Origin: Varanus komodoensis
Taxonomy: Eukaryota; Chordata; Lepidosauria; Squamata; Varanidae
Assembly (NCBI RefSeq): GCF_004798865.1
Contig: NW_025335268.1
Location: 85,308,934 to 85,372,933, forward strand
Direction: 5' to 3'
DNA: 64,000 nt
This document shows positions 12,015 through 24,904 of the stretch, in pieces. The notes beneath the pieces were generated by a model that worked only from the letters and a program-made list of their open reading frames with translations, searched no databases and was not told the origin of the DNA. Every line of letters starts with the position of its first letter. Positions within the stretch are counted from its first letter, which is position 1. Position numbers and translations under genes: made by a program.

Positions 12015-12439
12015 CTGTAAAACAATGGAAAACCAAAACACTAGGGTATCTCTCTCTCTGTCATGACTGAGATATTAATAAACAATTTGAGTTTTGCAGA
12101 AAGTCACTGCAAAATCTGTATTACTTATTTACACTTTAGCATCGCTTTGATCACATGAGGCACAATTTAAATGGTGCTACTTTGCTAAATGGATAAATTT
12201 ACTTTCTTCTAATGCACTGATGAATCTAATCCCCACTATGTCTGGAAAGCTGGTCTGGATTTATGAAACAGACACAACAACCCCAGCTTCCATAAAGACA
12301 TATTCAAAAATATGGGTCAAATCAGTGTTTTATCACATCATTCTGGCTGTATGGATATAGATCTTTCAAAGCAAAACTAATTGATCTCAACTCACTTCAG
12401 AGAACTTGGAGGATTTAGCTTAGCACTTAGATCCAGAAT

Positions 12440-12790
12440 TAAAGAAGATTTTCTCCTTTAGTACTCCTTTTGCTTGGAATTCCCCCACCTCCAATACAGA
12501 GGTGAAAACACATTTCCCTTCCTTCAAACCCCATTCAAAGTCAATTGCTTTAGTCAAGACTTTAGTCAAGCCCCTTAGGCATTTTCCTTAACTGAAGCAA
12601 AGCCTAAGAACATGCTACTGCATTTGTTGGACTTCTTATCTTTCCTTAATATCTCTCTCCAATTCCAAAGTTTACATTTATATTGTAAACTCATTGAGGG
12701 CAGGGAATCATCTTCTGTTTATGCTCCTTTGTACCTGCCATGTACCTGATGGTACAATACAAACAAGGAATAATAATAAAGTCTGTCCTG
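12440..12790 (+). repeat. Ancient L2 LINE relic
   Basis: CTTTTGCTTGGAATTCCCCC and, near the 3' end, AACTCATTGAGGGCAGGGAA resemble the vertebrate L2 consensus (GGAATGCCCTCCC..., CTTGAGGGCAGGGA). Strongly decayed with no open frame, so much older than the L2-clade copies at 14222 and 36865. Confidence 0.65.
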
Positions 12791-13287
12791 TTATATGTAT
12801 CTTTAAGTTCACTGACCATAACACCCAAGAAGCAGGTTGCAACATTTTTTATTGGTTGGTATAAACCAGATGTGCAGAACCTCTTTCAGTCTAATGGTAA
12901 AATTTCATTTCAGAGAAGCTCTTTGGGACCACATTCCAGTGGTGAGATTAATGATCTTACTGGCAATATGGAAGCCATGGGAAATAGCACTTCAACATTT
13001 TAGAATGGTAGGAGAAGAATGTACCAAAGCTGGGAAACTACCAAAGGGCTGGGCATGGGGAAAAGAAGGTGAGACAAGGCCAGCCTGGCACTACTGGAAG
13101 CCTGAATTTGGTTCCTGGGCCTGAGGTTCTGCATCCCTAATGGTAACAAACAAGCACCTCACTGGAGTCAGTAGCTACGCATTGCAGGAATTAGTCCTAG
13201 ATTAAAATGCACATTACTGCAGTGCTTGATCAACACCTCAGATATGTAGAGACGGATTTAGCAATCTGCTTAAAGAAAACTTATCTA
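12791..13287. other. Intronic, no recognised feature
   Basis: No gene or clear repeat. Two overlapping open frames of under 100 residues show no domain. Confidence 0.45.
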
Positions 13288-13517
13288 TCTATATTGTGAT
13301 TTATATCCTGCCTTTTTCCCCAAAGGGCTAAAGGCAGCTTACATCATCTCTCCTCCTCCATCTTATCCCCACAACAGCAACCCTGTGAGGTAGGTTGGGC
13401 TGAGAGTCTGTGACTGGCCTGAAGGCACCCAGTTGGCTCCATGGCTGAGCGGGGACTAGAACCCGGATCGTCTGAGTCCCAGTCCCATGCTCTCAACCAC
13501 TACGCCACACTGGCTAC
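13288..13517 (-). repeat. tRNA-derived SINE (Sauria type)
   Basis: Read on the minus strand it begins GCCAGTGTGGCGTAGTGGTT (A box inside), has a B box in GGTTCTAGTCCCCGCT, then the SINE body (GTCACAGACTCTCAGCCCAA, CCTCACAGGGTTGCTGTTGT) and a 3' end shared with the other copies (AGGCAGGATATAAATC). Related copies lie at 18767, 23165 and 51951. Confidence 0.85.
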
Positions 13518-13984
13518 TTGTGGCATTCCATGTTCTGGGCCACTGGGCAAAGCAATACCATCCAACTAATGGAAAAAGGAAAATATGTTGTAAGGATCCC
13601 ATTTTCTTTTCTTTTTAATAATGTAGCACAATTAAATAATTTCCTGAAAAAAGAACTCTACCTGCCCTACTACAACCAGATCTTTTGGTCCAGACCAGGG
13701 TGCAGCAAGATTACAACCTAACCAAACTTTGATCCCAGCTAATTAACTTTTAAGACTGATTATCCCTGTGAAATCAATAGGATAGCACTTTGGTTATATA
13801 AGACTCCCACTTCCAATTGAATGTGCAAAATCACAGGAATTTTCTATCATGAGTGCTTGCACAAGAGGATTTCTCGCTGGATTATGTCCACTGAATTTCC
13901 AAGCAAGCTAATAAATTCTTCCTCATTTCCCTTCCCACCACTACCAATGCAGCTCAGCAATTATTAGATGAGCTTCAGTTACTG

Positions 13985-14172
13985 AGGCCCAAGGATGTGG
14001 GCAAGATGCCTGGGCTTCCAAGGAAGGTGGTGGAGGCCCCATCAGTGAGGATGTTCAAGGCAAGATTGGACAACCACATGTTGGGGATTACATGAGCAGA
14101 GTCGGGTGGAGCCGGGGGTCAGACTAGATGGCCCAGGAGTCCCCTTCTGACTCGCCTTGTTTCTATGTTTCA
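13985..14172 (+). repeat. CR1 LINE, 3' end
   Basis: Plus-strand sequence TTCAAGGCAAGATTGGACAA, GGGGGTCAGACTAGATGGCC and the terminal TTGTTTCTATGTTTC are hallmarks of a CR1 3' end. It directly precedes the L2 copy at 14222. Confidence 0.8.
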
Positions 14173-14221
14173 AGTCCCGCCTTCCACATGTGTGCTCAGC
14201 TCTTGCCCTTCATGGCTTATT

Positions 14222-15785
14222 AGATCAGACCAGGAAAGGATTTCTACTTGGGACCAGGAGGCTGTGAATGCCTCCTTGAGAGAGGGAGTCAATTAAACCA
14301 CTCATGAAAAAGCCCAACCAGGACCCAGAGGATTTTAATAACTATAGTCCAGTGGCCAACATCCTATTCCTGGGCAAGGTGCTTGAGTGGGTGGTAGCTG
14401 AACAGCTCCAGGCACTCTTGAATGAAATGGACTATCTGGATCCATCTCGATCAGGATTCAGGCTCGGTATCGGAACAGAAACTGCCTTGGTTGCCCTGTG
14501 GGTGGACCTCTTCAAGGAGAAAGATGGGGAAGTGCAATCCTGTTGATCCTCCTGGACTTCTCAGCATCTTTTGAGACCATCAACCATGGTATCCTTCTGG
14601 ATAGGCTGCCTGGGCTAGTGCATTGCAGTGGTTCCGCTCCTTGATCAGACAATTCCTGAAGATGGTGCTGGGGGATTATTGTTCTATGCCATGGCAGTTC
14701 TGCCCTGGGGTACTGCAGGGTTCTATTTTATCCCTATGCTATTTAACATCTATATGAAACTGCTGGGAGAGGTCATCCAGAGGTATGGGCTGAGGTGTCA
14801 TCAATATGCAGATGACACTCACAGCTACTGCTTTTTTTATTTTCACTCATTCAGTGGCCAATCTGATTCAGTATCTGGACGTGGCAAGGGACTGGATGAG
14901 TGCCAACAAACTGAGACTCCATCTGGATGAGGCAAAGGTGCTGTTGGTGGGTGAGCAATTTGTCCAGTTGGGTGTTATCCAACCTGTTCTGGATGGGCTA
15001 CACTCCCCCCAGAGTACAAGGTTCATAGTTTGGGGAGTGTTCCTTGCCCAGGATTGCCACTTGAGACACAAGCAGACGCAGGGGAATGGAGCACTTTTTA
15101 TCAGCTTAAGATAAACTACACCTCTATCTGGACAGAAGAAGTCAAACTCCCTCCCTCTGCTAACCTCTCATCTGGATCACTGCAATGCACTGTACGTGGG
15201 GCTGCCACTGAAAATGGCCTGGGAACTTCAACAGATCCAAAACAGGGCAGCACGATTATTAATTGAAACTGCCTCACAAGAACACCTTATGCCAATCCTC
15301 TTCCAGCTACACTGGCTGTAGATTGAAGTCCAGACCCAATTCAAAATGCTTGTACTAACAGTTATATCCCTAAACAGCTTGGGACCAGGTAACCTGAAGA
15401 AAAACCTCCTACCCAGAACGTGAGGTCATCTTCCAGGGTCCTGTCCTGGGGCCCCCTTCCAAATGAAGTGAGGCAAGTGGCTACTGGGGGAGGGCCTTTT
15501 TGGTTGTGGTCTCATAGTTTTGGGACGGGCTCCCCAAAGAGGTGCATCTGGTGCCGACTTTGTATTTTTTGGTGCCAGCTGAAGACCTTTTTATTTTTGC
15601 AGCATTTTAACCATTTAACTTTGTTTTGATATATTCCATTTTATTCTGAATCACTGCTGTGCTTCTATCTGAATAACACAGCTGTCCCCTTTTAAATTGT
15701 TTTTTAAACCTTTAATTTTAACGTTAACTTTAGCAAGACACGCTCGCCTATTGGGTGGTATAAAATCAAATCAATCAACAAACAT
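14222..15785 (+). repeat. L2-clade LINE, RT domain to 3' end
   Basis: Plus-strand frames carry reverse-transcriptase blocks in order: VANILFLGKVLEWVVAEQLQ, RSGFRLGIGTETALVALW, then FNIYMKLLGEVIQRYGLRCH and QYADDT (the YADD catalytic box). Near 15360-15620 comes the C-terminal region and then the 3' UTR. The frame is interrupted in several places, so this copy is older than 36865-38379. Its 3' end lies about 30 bp from the GABRA5 donor at 15815. Confidence 0.88.
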
Positions 15786-15797
15786 TTTAGCTCTTCA

Positions 15798-17446
<1,649 letters not shown>

Positions 17447-18064
17447 TCATCATATGTAATTTCTGTCTGCTTAGCAGTTCCTGCACAGGGCACTTAAGCC
17501 ATGCTGGAGTGGCTCCAACCGAGGACATGTAGTTTGTCCTCATCATCAGTATGCTGGAAAGTGTCTGCAGACTCAAGATTGAGACATAAAATCCACAACC
17601 ACAATTTCCTGCTCAAGAGAAAGACGGCTTGAAGTTCGTTTGGGACTCTCTTGTTACAACTTGGTCTTGGCTCCAAGTTTCACAAGGCTTCCACACTAGA
17701 GGTTCCAACTGCTTTTGTCCACAGCTGGTAGTCCGGGTCTGTCTGCCCATGACCGCAGCCACGTCACATTACGACCCCACATGGAGGCTGTGGGAAAATT
17801 CTTTTGCATACAAGGTTATGCGGCAACTGCAATGTGGAGCACTTACGACATGAAACTGCGCAGCCTCAGGAAGGTAAGCCAATCAGCACTACTGCGGAGT
17901 TGCCCCACTGGGTGTGGCGGACCACAGGTGGTTCCATTTGCTATGTTGCCCTTTATCATCATTGCCACACAGAAGCATTTTACTCACTCCCATTTAAGAA
18001 ACCATGTTCCAGTCTGGAGAATAAATGATTGCACACCTGTCCAGCTTGTGGGCTTCCTGCAAGG

Positions 18065-18200
18065 ATGTGGTTTATTCATTTATTTACTTAACACATTTGT
18101 ATACTGCCACATTAGCACATAGGGTTCTCTGGGCTGTTCACAATTCAAAATACATAAAAGCAATTCAAAATAGATAAAAACAATTCAAAATAATAAAGCA
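18065..18200 (-). repeat. LINE 3' tail with 20-bp tandem units
   Basis: The sequence after TTTATTCATTTATTTACTT resembles the 3' end of an L2-type LINE in reverse. It carries three 20-bp units beginning CAATTCAAAATA at 18141, 18161 and 18181. Confidence 0.55.
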
Positions 18201-18766
18201 TCATAAAAAAGCCAATACAATAATGGATTTGGTGACAACAGTATAAAAATAACTCTAGCACGAAGGAGATCTTAATAACCTGGTTAAACAACTATCCATT
18301 AAGAATATTTCTTGAAAGGTCTTTCCCTGGTGCTTAAAGGAAAGCCAGGATGGCACCAGGTACACCTGACCCTCATGTGAATAGTACACTGAATTAGATG
18401 CACTCCTCACCTGATTTAGCATGGTGGTTCTTACGTTCTTATGAAAAGGTCCAATCACTTTCACAGAATTTCATGGACACACTTTTCACTGTCTGTTCCA
18501 TACAGTTTTAAACACCGTGATTTGAAGCAGCCTAGTGTCCAATTATTGCATTCCGGTAACATTAGCAATTACATAATCAAGACCGCAATCTTATGTATTC
18601 TTACTTCAGTGTGACCTTCTAAATAATCATGAATAGTATTGCACTGTAATTTGATGATGGTATAGCATTAAATCCATCTCAAATGGTCCTATATTGGGCT
18701 ATTTCTATTACAAAGAATATTTTCAATCAAGCTCAGCCAACTTTACAGATAATTTGCACTAGACTG

Positions 18767-19004
18767 GAGCCAGGGTGGCGTAGTGGTTAAGAGCATGGGA
18801 CTGGAACTCGGACGATCTGGGTTCTAGTCCCCGCTCAGCCATGGAGCCATCTGGGTGACTTTGGGCCAGTCACAGACTCTCAGCCCAACCTACCTCACAG
18901 GGTTGCTGTTGTGGGGATAAGATGGAGGAGGAGAGATCATGTAAGCTGCCTTGAGCCCTTTGCAGGAAAAAGGCAGGATATAAATCAAAATAAATAAATC
19001 AATA
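18767..19004 (+). repeat. tRNA-derived SINE (Sauria type)
   Basis: Full-length layout: an A box in GGCGTAGTGGTTAAGAGC, a B box in GGTTCTAGTCC, body GTCACAGACTCTCAGCCCAA, and a 3' end AGGCAGGATATAAATC followed by AAATAAATAAATC. Confidence 0.88.
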
Positions 19005-20557
19005 GATCTTAGTACTCTAGGGCTGCAGAACTGTTTTGACATGGTGCACATGATGCACATGACGACAGGGAGCATGGTCCTGCCCTGGCATTTTTCTGTG
19101 CACTCGGAGAAGGCAGGGAACTGTGTCTGGAGACAGCTCAGTCCACTTGAGTTCCGAGTGAACAGCAGGGATAGGGCAGCTGAACATCAAGGCTTGCCTG
19201 AAGTCACACTCTAGATACCGATTCATGGTGCCTACACTCATGTGGCATCTCTGCAGAAACAGCATTCAACCTAAGACATGCTATTTAGCTCCCATGAAAA
19301 AATGGATCAAAACAGCATATTTATTGTAAGGAAAATGTTGGTGGAAAGGCCCATATGCTGGATCTATATGATTCCCTGGGTTTGTGTAGGGTTTAAGTCA
19401 CATCTCCATTAAAACAAAGCTGGATTTTCATGAATGATTGAATAAACAAATGAGCAAGCACGAAAATAGGGCCAAGAACAAGTTTCTCCATATCAAAGTA
19501 TGCAGACTTCCCAAAACTGATTGTCACTGGCAACCTTCCATGAAACTTCTGCTTGAGTAGGGCACTTCCCAGCTAAAGGGATATCCAGCAACTGTACCAA
19601 ACAAGGGCTAGCTAAATCTAGGCACCCCAATCCAAGTAAGGTGATCCAGGTGCAAAAGCAGCCTTCTATAGAATGTACATCCCATTGAAAGCAACGGTGC
19701 AGATAGGCAGCATCCATATTTGGATGCACATCTGAATGTACAATGAATTTGCTTCAAGTCCTGATTCAGGAAATGAAAAACAGGCAACAGCGCTCCCCTA
19801 TGCCATTTGCACATCTTTGCGGCCGAGTCACAGCACTAATATGGAATGGGAAGAGAAATTTTTTTAAAAGGGTCTAGAACTTTACTTTTTTGCCCTCTCT
19901 TTTTTTCTTCATGGATTATCCCCATGGTTTTAAAATTAAAACAAGTGCATTTCTAATTTGTCATTTTTAAGGTGGGAGTGTAACAGCAACAGTAGCAACA
20001 ACCCAAAGTGTAAGCAAAATACATAATAAACAAAGTTCTTCCATGGATTTTCACTTATTTTCTTATCTTAGGGCTCTGTAGAAACAAAGAACATCTTAGA
20101 AATCCATTCACAACTAACCCCGATTACAGGCCTCCTGCAAGCTTGATGAAGTCCAGAAAATCCATAGCTGACTGATGCTTTCCCTGTGCAAAATCGGATT
20201 TTTGTATTTTGCTAATCCCTGGTTACAATCTGCGTCCTGCCCTTTGTGATGCGCCCTGCACTCAGAACCCAGCCTGGCCAGATATAACCTGGGACTTTAG
20301 CAGCAAGAAGAGGGGAAAAATAAAACGCCAACTTTTGATGCTGAGAATCGGTCAAAAGCATCTTAGGACACCTCAGTGTTGCTGATTCCTGGACACAAAC
20401 TTTGGAATTCCTGTGGAGAAGCTGCTTGTTAGTTGAGGCCGAGTGAGAAAGCAGGATCCGAAAGCCCTGCCGACAGGTGCGTGGCAGCCTGGAGCACCTG
20501 CCGCTCGCTTTGGGTTGTCGCCTTGCTTGGAGAAGGTGCTGGGCACAATTCTAGGAG

Positions 20558-20658
20558 ATGCCTCGGCACACTATCTGGATCTTTCTCCTGGTCATTCTGA
20601 AGGCGAGGGGCGAGCTGCCTTTCATTGCAGAAAACAATGCAGCAATGATGGTGAACTG
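20558..20658 (+). CDS. Candidate first coding exon with signal peptide (unidentified)
   Basis: An ATG in acceptable context (G at -3) opens a 34-codon frame. It starts MPRHTIWIFLLVILKARGEL, then PFIAENNAAMMVNW and a stop. The first 18 residues look like a signal peptide: a basic start, a hydrophobic core IWIFLLVIL and a small residue before a likely cleavage site after RG. Just before the stop lies a good splice donor, CTG|GTAAGA (donor bases 20659-20660), so the frame could continue in a second exon. It sits at the left edge of the CpG island, antisense to GABRA5. I do not recognise the peptide and saw no downstream exon. It may be chance. Confidence 0.3.
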
Positions 20659-21112
20659 GTAAGAGACTCTTCAGTGTTGCTCTTGGTTGGTGTTGTTTAT
20701 CTGGCTAACCTCCCTCCCTCCCTGCACCGCACTGCCACATGGAGTATTGTTGCTTTAATTACTAACTTCTGCAATTGTTTCCTCCCCAACCCCGCTCCCC
20801 CCAGCAATACTGCGGCTTTGATTTCTGAATTCGAGCGTTCTTGTTCGGTGGAGACTGAATGTGTACATGCTGTGAAATATTAAAATAAAAAAATCGTAGC
20901 TGATCGTCCTAAGACAATTTTAAGATTTGCATCGCATGCTGCAAGATGGCCTGCACCCCCCGCCCCCGCCGTTTAACTTTTGAGAATGTCGAGGCTTGGA
21001 AAACAGCCAGCCGAGATCTCTGGGGGGTTCACGATTAAAAGAGCCTGCTTGTTCTGTTGCTGATGGAACGGAGACAACTTGAAAAGCGGCCGCCCCCCTT
21101 TTCCAAACCCTT

Positions 21113-21129
21113 TGTGCGCGCGCGCGCGT
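21113..21129 (+). repeat. (TG)(CG)n Z-DNA-prone tract in the CpG island
   Basis: Alternating TGTG followed by CG units, then a run of G, within the most GC-rich part of the island. Confidence 0.8.
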
Positions 21130-21390
21130 GGGGGGGGGCGTGCCTCTGCTTCTTCGGAACCTCTTAACGACCCCCGCGGCTCGAGGGAGCAAGCAGCTCG
21201 CCCCCCCCCCCGCACGCGCGCCCCAGCCTCGAATGCGCCCGGGAGCACGGCGGGGGGCGCCCCGCGTCGGTCAGCGGGCCTCTCCGCAGGGGGAAGGGCG
21301 CTGCGGGCACCCCCGGCCTGCGCCCCGGGCCAGCGCCTGCGCTTCTCCCAGCGGCGCCTTCCCGCTCCTTAGCAAAAGTCCAGCGAAGGC

Positions 21391-21400
21391 GTTACGTAAC
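21391..21400. promoter_or_regulatory. Perfect palindromic D-box (PAR bZIP/NFIL3 site)
   Basis: GTTACGTAAC matches the DBP/HLF/TEF/NFIL3 consensus RTTAYGTAAY at every position and is fully palindromic. It lies in the CpG island 29 bp before the first E-box. Confidence 0.6.
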
Positions 21401-21428
21401 CCGCCGGCGCTTCTTGTGTCTGCATCCC

Positions 21429-21434
21429 CACGTG
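21429..21434. promoter_or_regulatory. CACGTG E-box 1
   Basis: CCACGTGAC, a canonical bHLH E-box (CLOCK/BMAL1, USF, MITF/TFE type). Confidence 0.5.
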
Positions 21435-21517
21435 ACTGCTGGGCCTGGTCCAGCCCCGCTTCTTCCCCCACCCGCCTCCTCTAGGAGCGCCCCCGCAAAG
21501 GCAAAGCAACGTCGCCC

Positions 21518-21525
21518 TGACGTGG
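21518..21525 (+). promoter_or_regulatory. TGACGTGG element
   Basis: TGACGTGG matches the ATF6/XBP1-type UPRE core and contains a CRE half-site. It lies between E-boxes 1 and 2. Confidence 0.35.
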
Positions 21526-21547
21526 AAAGCCTGAACCCAGGCCGACT

Positions 21548-21553
21548 CACGTG
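21548..21553. promoter_or_regulatory. CACGTG E-box 2
   Basis: CTCACGTGGG, the second canonical E-box in the island. Confidence 0.5.
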
Positions 21554-21668
21554 GGTGGCTGGGCCGGGATTAAAGCTTCTTTGGTTCCCTAATGCTGCCA
21601 CATCTGGCGCCTCCACTTCCAATTATGGAGGAAATGGAAATCCTTCGCGTTAGCGCCTCTTTTCCAGC

Positions 21669-21674
21669 CACGTG
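21669..21674. promoter_or_regulatory. CACGTG E-box 3
   Basis: GCCACGTGCT, the third canonical E-box, 240 bp from the first. Confidence 0.5.
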
Positions 21675-21939
21675 CTCCTTCCTCCGCCCCCGCACTCAGG
21701 ACGCACTGCAAAGCCAGGCAACAGCTGCCACCTTCTCTCCTCTTCCCGCCCCGCTTTCATCAAGCAAATCATTTTAAAGCTCGGAGAGGGAGAAATCATC
21801 AAACGCGTGTGGGCGCTTCTGTGCTTCCTTTCGGGAAAGAAGCCAGCGCCGGCTCCGCTTTTGCAAAGGCAGACCTCCTCCCTCCCTCGTCCCCGAGTCG
21901 CCTTCGGAGTTGAGGCAAGGTCTTGGGCATCTCTCCACC

Positions 21940-22077
21940 ATGGAAAGTGGCACTGCTGCTCCCAAGCGGGAGATGCTCGCCTTGAATGGCTGCACCATCA
22001 CAGGGGTACAGCTTTTGAGGCTCCTCCTATTTCTGGCGAGGAGTCTCCATCAAAGAAAAAAGATGGGGCAAGTGTAA
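21940..22077 (+). CDS. Candidate small ORF with perfect Kozak context
   Basis: TCTCCACCATGG is an ideal translation start. The 45-codon frame begins MESGTAAPKREMLALNGCTI and continues TGVQLLRLLLFLARSLHQRK and KMGQV, with a hydrophobic stretch (VQLLRLLLFLA). It lies at the right edge of the CpG island. I do not recognise the product. It could be a micropeptide, the first exon of a plus-strand transcript, or chance. Confidence 0.2.
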   Translation: MESGTAAPKREMLALNGCTITGVQLLRLLLFLARSLHQRKKMGQV

Positions 22078-23164
22078 TCGGTACACCCTACCCTAACTTG
22101 TCCCCGCTTCGCTTAGTGGACATATATTCCCGAAAAAAACGAAACAGATGTTTTTTAGTTTGGATCACACCAGTATCTGTAGCTGCCTATGGGTACATAG
22201 CCAAGCTCATACTACATCATGCGCACTAAATGACCAGGAAAAACAATGGCTTCATGCAAGCATGTCTCCAAGGAGGGATGCAGGCATACTATCTGTTTCT
22301 CTCCCATGGAAAAGCCTCACCTAAGTGAGTTTACACTTCAGGTCTACTGATCTTACAGGACACCTTTAGAAAACCACATGGATCATTGCAGCTGTGATGC
22401 GTGCCACGAACATTTCTTCACATGACCTCCCAGCACACCACCCCATGCTTTCCAGTTGGAGCAAATGACTCTTTGCCAGCCACAGGGAAACAAAAATACA
22501 TTGAGCATGTGCATTAAATTCAAGCCCCATTATAACATAGGAAGAATGTGAATCTGCGTTTCCTGCTTTCCTTAGGAATAAGCACCATTTCATCAGAGAA
22601 GAGAGTCATGTATTTTAAAAGAAAACACAGAACGAGCACCTGCAACCATATGCACACTTGGATTGCAGTCCCAACTATGCTTTAAGAAAGAACACTGCAG
22701 GGACTAGCATCAGCCTCCATGCTTCCAGAGCACCCTCACCAAGGGAGGGGCTGGCACTAAGCTTTTCCATAATGTTCTACCAACACCTACCATTCTCTGG
22801 ATGGTCATCTGGTGTCCATCCTGGGCTGTGAGTCTTGGACTTGGTCCCTGTGATTATTCCCTAATTGCACCATTGCTTTAAATTTCAGAAGAATGTGTAA
22901 TCCAAGCAGAGTTGTGCATCTGAATACGTACATGTGTGATGACCCAATTCTCCCCCCCCCTCCCCACTCTTTGTAATGTGAAATACCATACTGGGCCATC
23001 ATGCCTACAGGTCTTCAGTGCAGTGACCCTGAACAAATTCCTTTAGGAAGGGAGATTGAGAATGCATAGATACCTCTACCATGTTGACTTTATCCCTGGT
23101 CTATAAGGGTATGAATCATAATCTAACTCACAGCTGGTGGCAAGGATGGAGGTGGGTACTGAAA

Positions 23165-23422
23165 CCTCATTCATTCATTCATTCATTCGATTTATATCCT
23201 GCCTTTTCCCCCAAAGGGGTCAAGGCAGCTTACATCATTCTTCTCCTCCATCTTATCCCAACAACAACAACAACGACCCTGTGAGGTAGGTTGGGCTAAG
23301 AGTCTGTGACTGGCCCGAAGTCACCCAATTGGCTCCATGGTTGAGCGGGGACTAGAACCCGGATCGTCGGGTCTACTGAGTCCCAGTCCCATGCTCTTAA
23401 CCACTACACCACACTGGCTCTC
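23165..23422 (-). repeat. tRNA-derived SINE (Sauria type) with ATTC tail
   Basis: The reverse complement shows the same tRNA head (GCCAGTGTGGTGTAGTGGTT), body and 3' end as the other copies. On the plus strand the tail is a (CATT)n run. A small duplicated GTC near 23366-23377 sits inside the tRNA-like part. Confidence 0.87.
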
Positions 23423-24229
23423 TTGAATGGGGGAAATGCTAATTTACATAGGTTCTACCCTCCCCCTCATTCTCTGTGTGTCTTTAAAGGACCCTGATCC
23501 CTACTTGAAAAAAGGGGGCATACTGACCGGGGAAGGGGGGCATTTGATTCCAGGAAAAACCTCAGGTAGCTTGGGGCAGCAGGAGATGGAGCATATGTGG
23601 GCAAAATGCCAGCTATTCCAGTAAGATCAGATGCAACTGTGCATCAGCATCCCTGTACCTTTATTTCTGCATAGAGAGCAGGATGATGGGGCAGATGGCC
23701 TTCCAGAGATCTGAGGTGTCAACTGAAAGGTTTGTGGCTCTAGCTCTATTGGCTGCTTCCTAACATGACCTCTGTTGGGTGGCTGGTCTCACACAATTGT
23801 ATGGTCCACACCCTGGTTCTGTAACATCCAGGCAGGACTTGTACGGGCAAATGGCCCATACTGGATCAAACACCATGCACAGAATTTCTGTATCACATTT
23901 TCTTGTTTCACTTTCTTTCCAATGGACTCTCTTCAAACAGTCCCTTGCGACTGATCCAGTTGTGAGTGATCAAAACAATGCATGTGCATCTATCAATCAG
24001 CCCAATTAGAACTTCCTTTCCATTCCCCACTCAAATATTGATGAAACAACTTGAAAAAAATTGTGCTTTTGCTTTACTTACTGCAGCTACAAAAAGCAGA
24101 AGCTTAAAAGTGCAACCCAAACAGTGGTACACTGAAAAGGTGCGAGAAAGTCTGGAAGTATCTTGAAGGGAATCGTAACCTTTTCTGGGGAGCCACTGTG
24201 GGATAAAAGAGCCTACCATCCCTCCTCAC

Positions 24230-24373
24230 CTGTGCTTGTAGTGATATTTTCAGAATCTACACTTTGTCCCATCAGGTGATACTGGTTAAGCCTTGAACCA
24301 TCTTCGGCTACTACAACAGATGCTGCCGGGGTGTGAGTCCACACATAAATCACTTCAGAATTGGGATAAGCAT
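24230..24373 (-). CDS. GABRA5: GABRA5 exon: loops B-C of the ligand-binding domain
   Basis: A 144-bp exon between a TTTCCCCAG acceptor and a GTGAGG donor. It encodes [40 protein letters not shown] and [27 protein letters not shown] is the alpha-5 signature in this region. The HTPAA segment differs from NGSTK of human alpha-5 at the tip of a surface loop. ENIT is a potential N-glycosylation site. The first codon is split T|AT with the preceding exon (GSY|AYP). Confidence 0.97.
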
Positions 24374-24904
24374 CTGGGGAAAGAAGAAAATGCAACAAAA
24401 TAAGCCTATTAGTTCATTTCCATATCCTGGAATGTTACATGGCAGGCAAAACTTAATTGCACCAAGGCTGAGCTCCAGAGCTTTGGGGACAAGCTCGTTT
24501 CAGTGTCAAAACAGTCTTGGGGCATGGGGAGTATTGATGAAAGGGAAGGATGTGCAGGGTGACCAAAGAGAAAGTTCAGATCTTTTAGGGCAGGGTGCTC
24601 AGACCTTGTGTTTCCCTCTTTGGAAATGAAGTAGTGATGATTAATACTGGTGTACAAATGCCCATGTACCGTGGACATACATAGACTTTTGTGTTCCTGA
24701 GTTTTCAGGAATCATAAGAATATTTCCAAATTTCATTTTTTCCTTTGTCCTGTAAGGGTCAGTGAATATAATATTTTAACAATTTCCAGTGTTCTCACAA
24801 GCTTGCTATAGAATGCATTTGTTCATATGTAAGGTGCCATACGGTGTTCTTCATGGGTGAAAATGGGAAATGCTGAATTCTACAGCCATTCATTTAGCTC
24901 AATC

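Larger units (their letters stand above)
20420..21900. promoter_or_regulatory. CpG island inside a GABRA5 intron
   Basis: Against an AT-rich background this 1.5-kb stretch is GC-rich with abundant CpG, strongest at about 21060-21560. It includes a (TG)(CG)n tract at 21113-21129 and long C and G runs. It lies between the exons at 24230-24373 and 17245-17397, far from the known 5' end of GABRA5, so it looks like a promoter for something else: an antisense or intragenic transcript, or an alternative GABRA5 start. Neither direction is proven by the sequence. A weak TATA-like AAAATAAAAC lies near 20317-20326. Confidence 0.75.
21901..24229. other. GABRA5: GABRA5 intron, part 5' of the CpG island
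   Basis: Intronic. Apart from the small ORF at 21940 and one SINE, no feature was recognised. Confidence 0.6.

Noticed and set aside
18780-18850. tRNA gene
   Set aside because: A and B boxes are present, but the same unit recurs with a SINE body and tail at several places, so it is a SINE head, not a tRNA gene.
21672-22229. 185-residue plus-strand open frame over the CpG island
   Set aside because: GC-rich DNA has few stop codons. The frame is Pro/Ser/Arg-rich low-complexity with no domain, and it overlaps better candidates in other frames.
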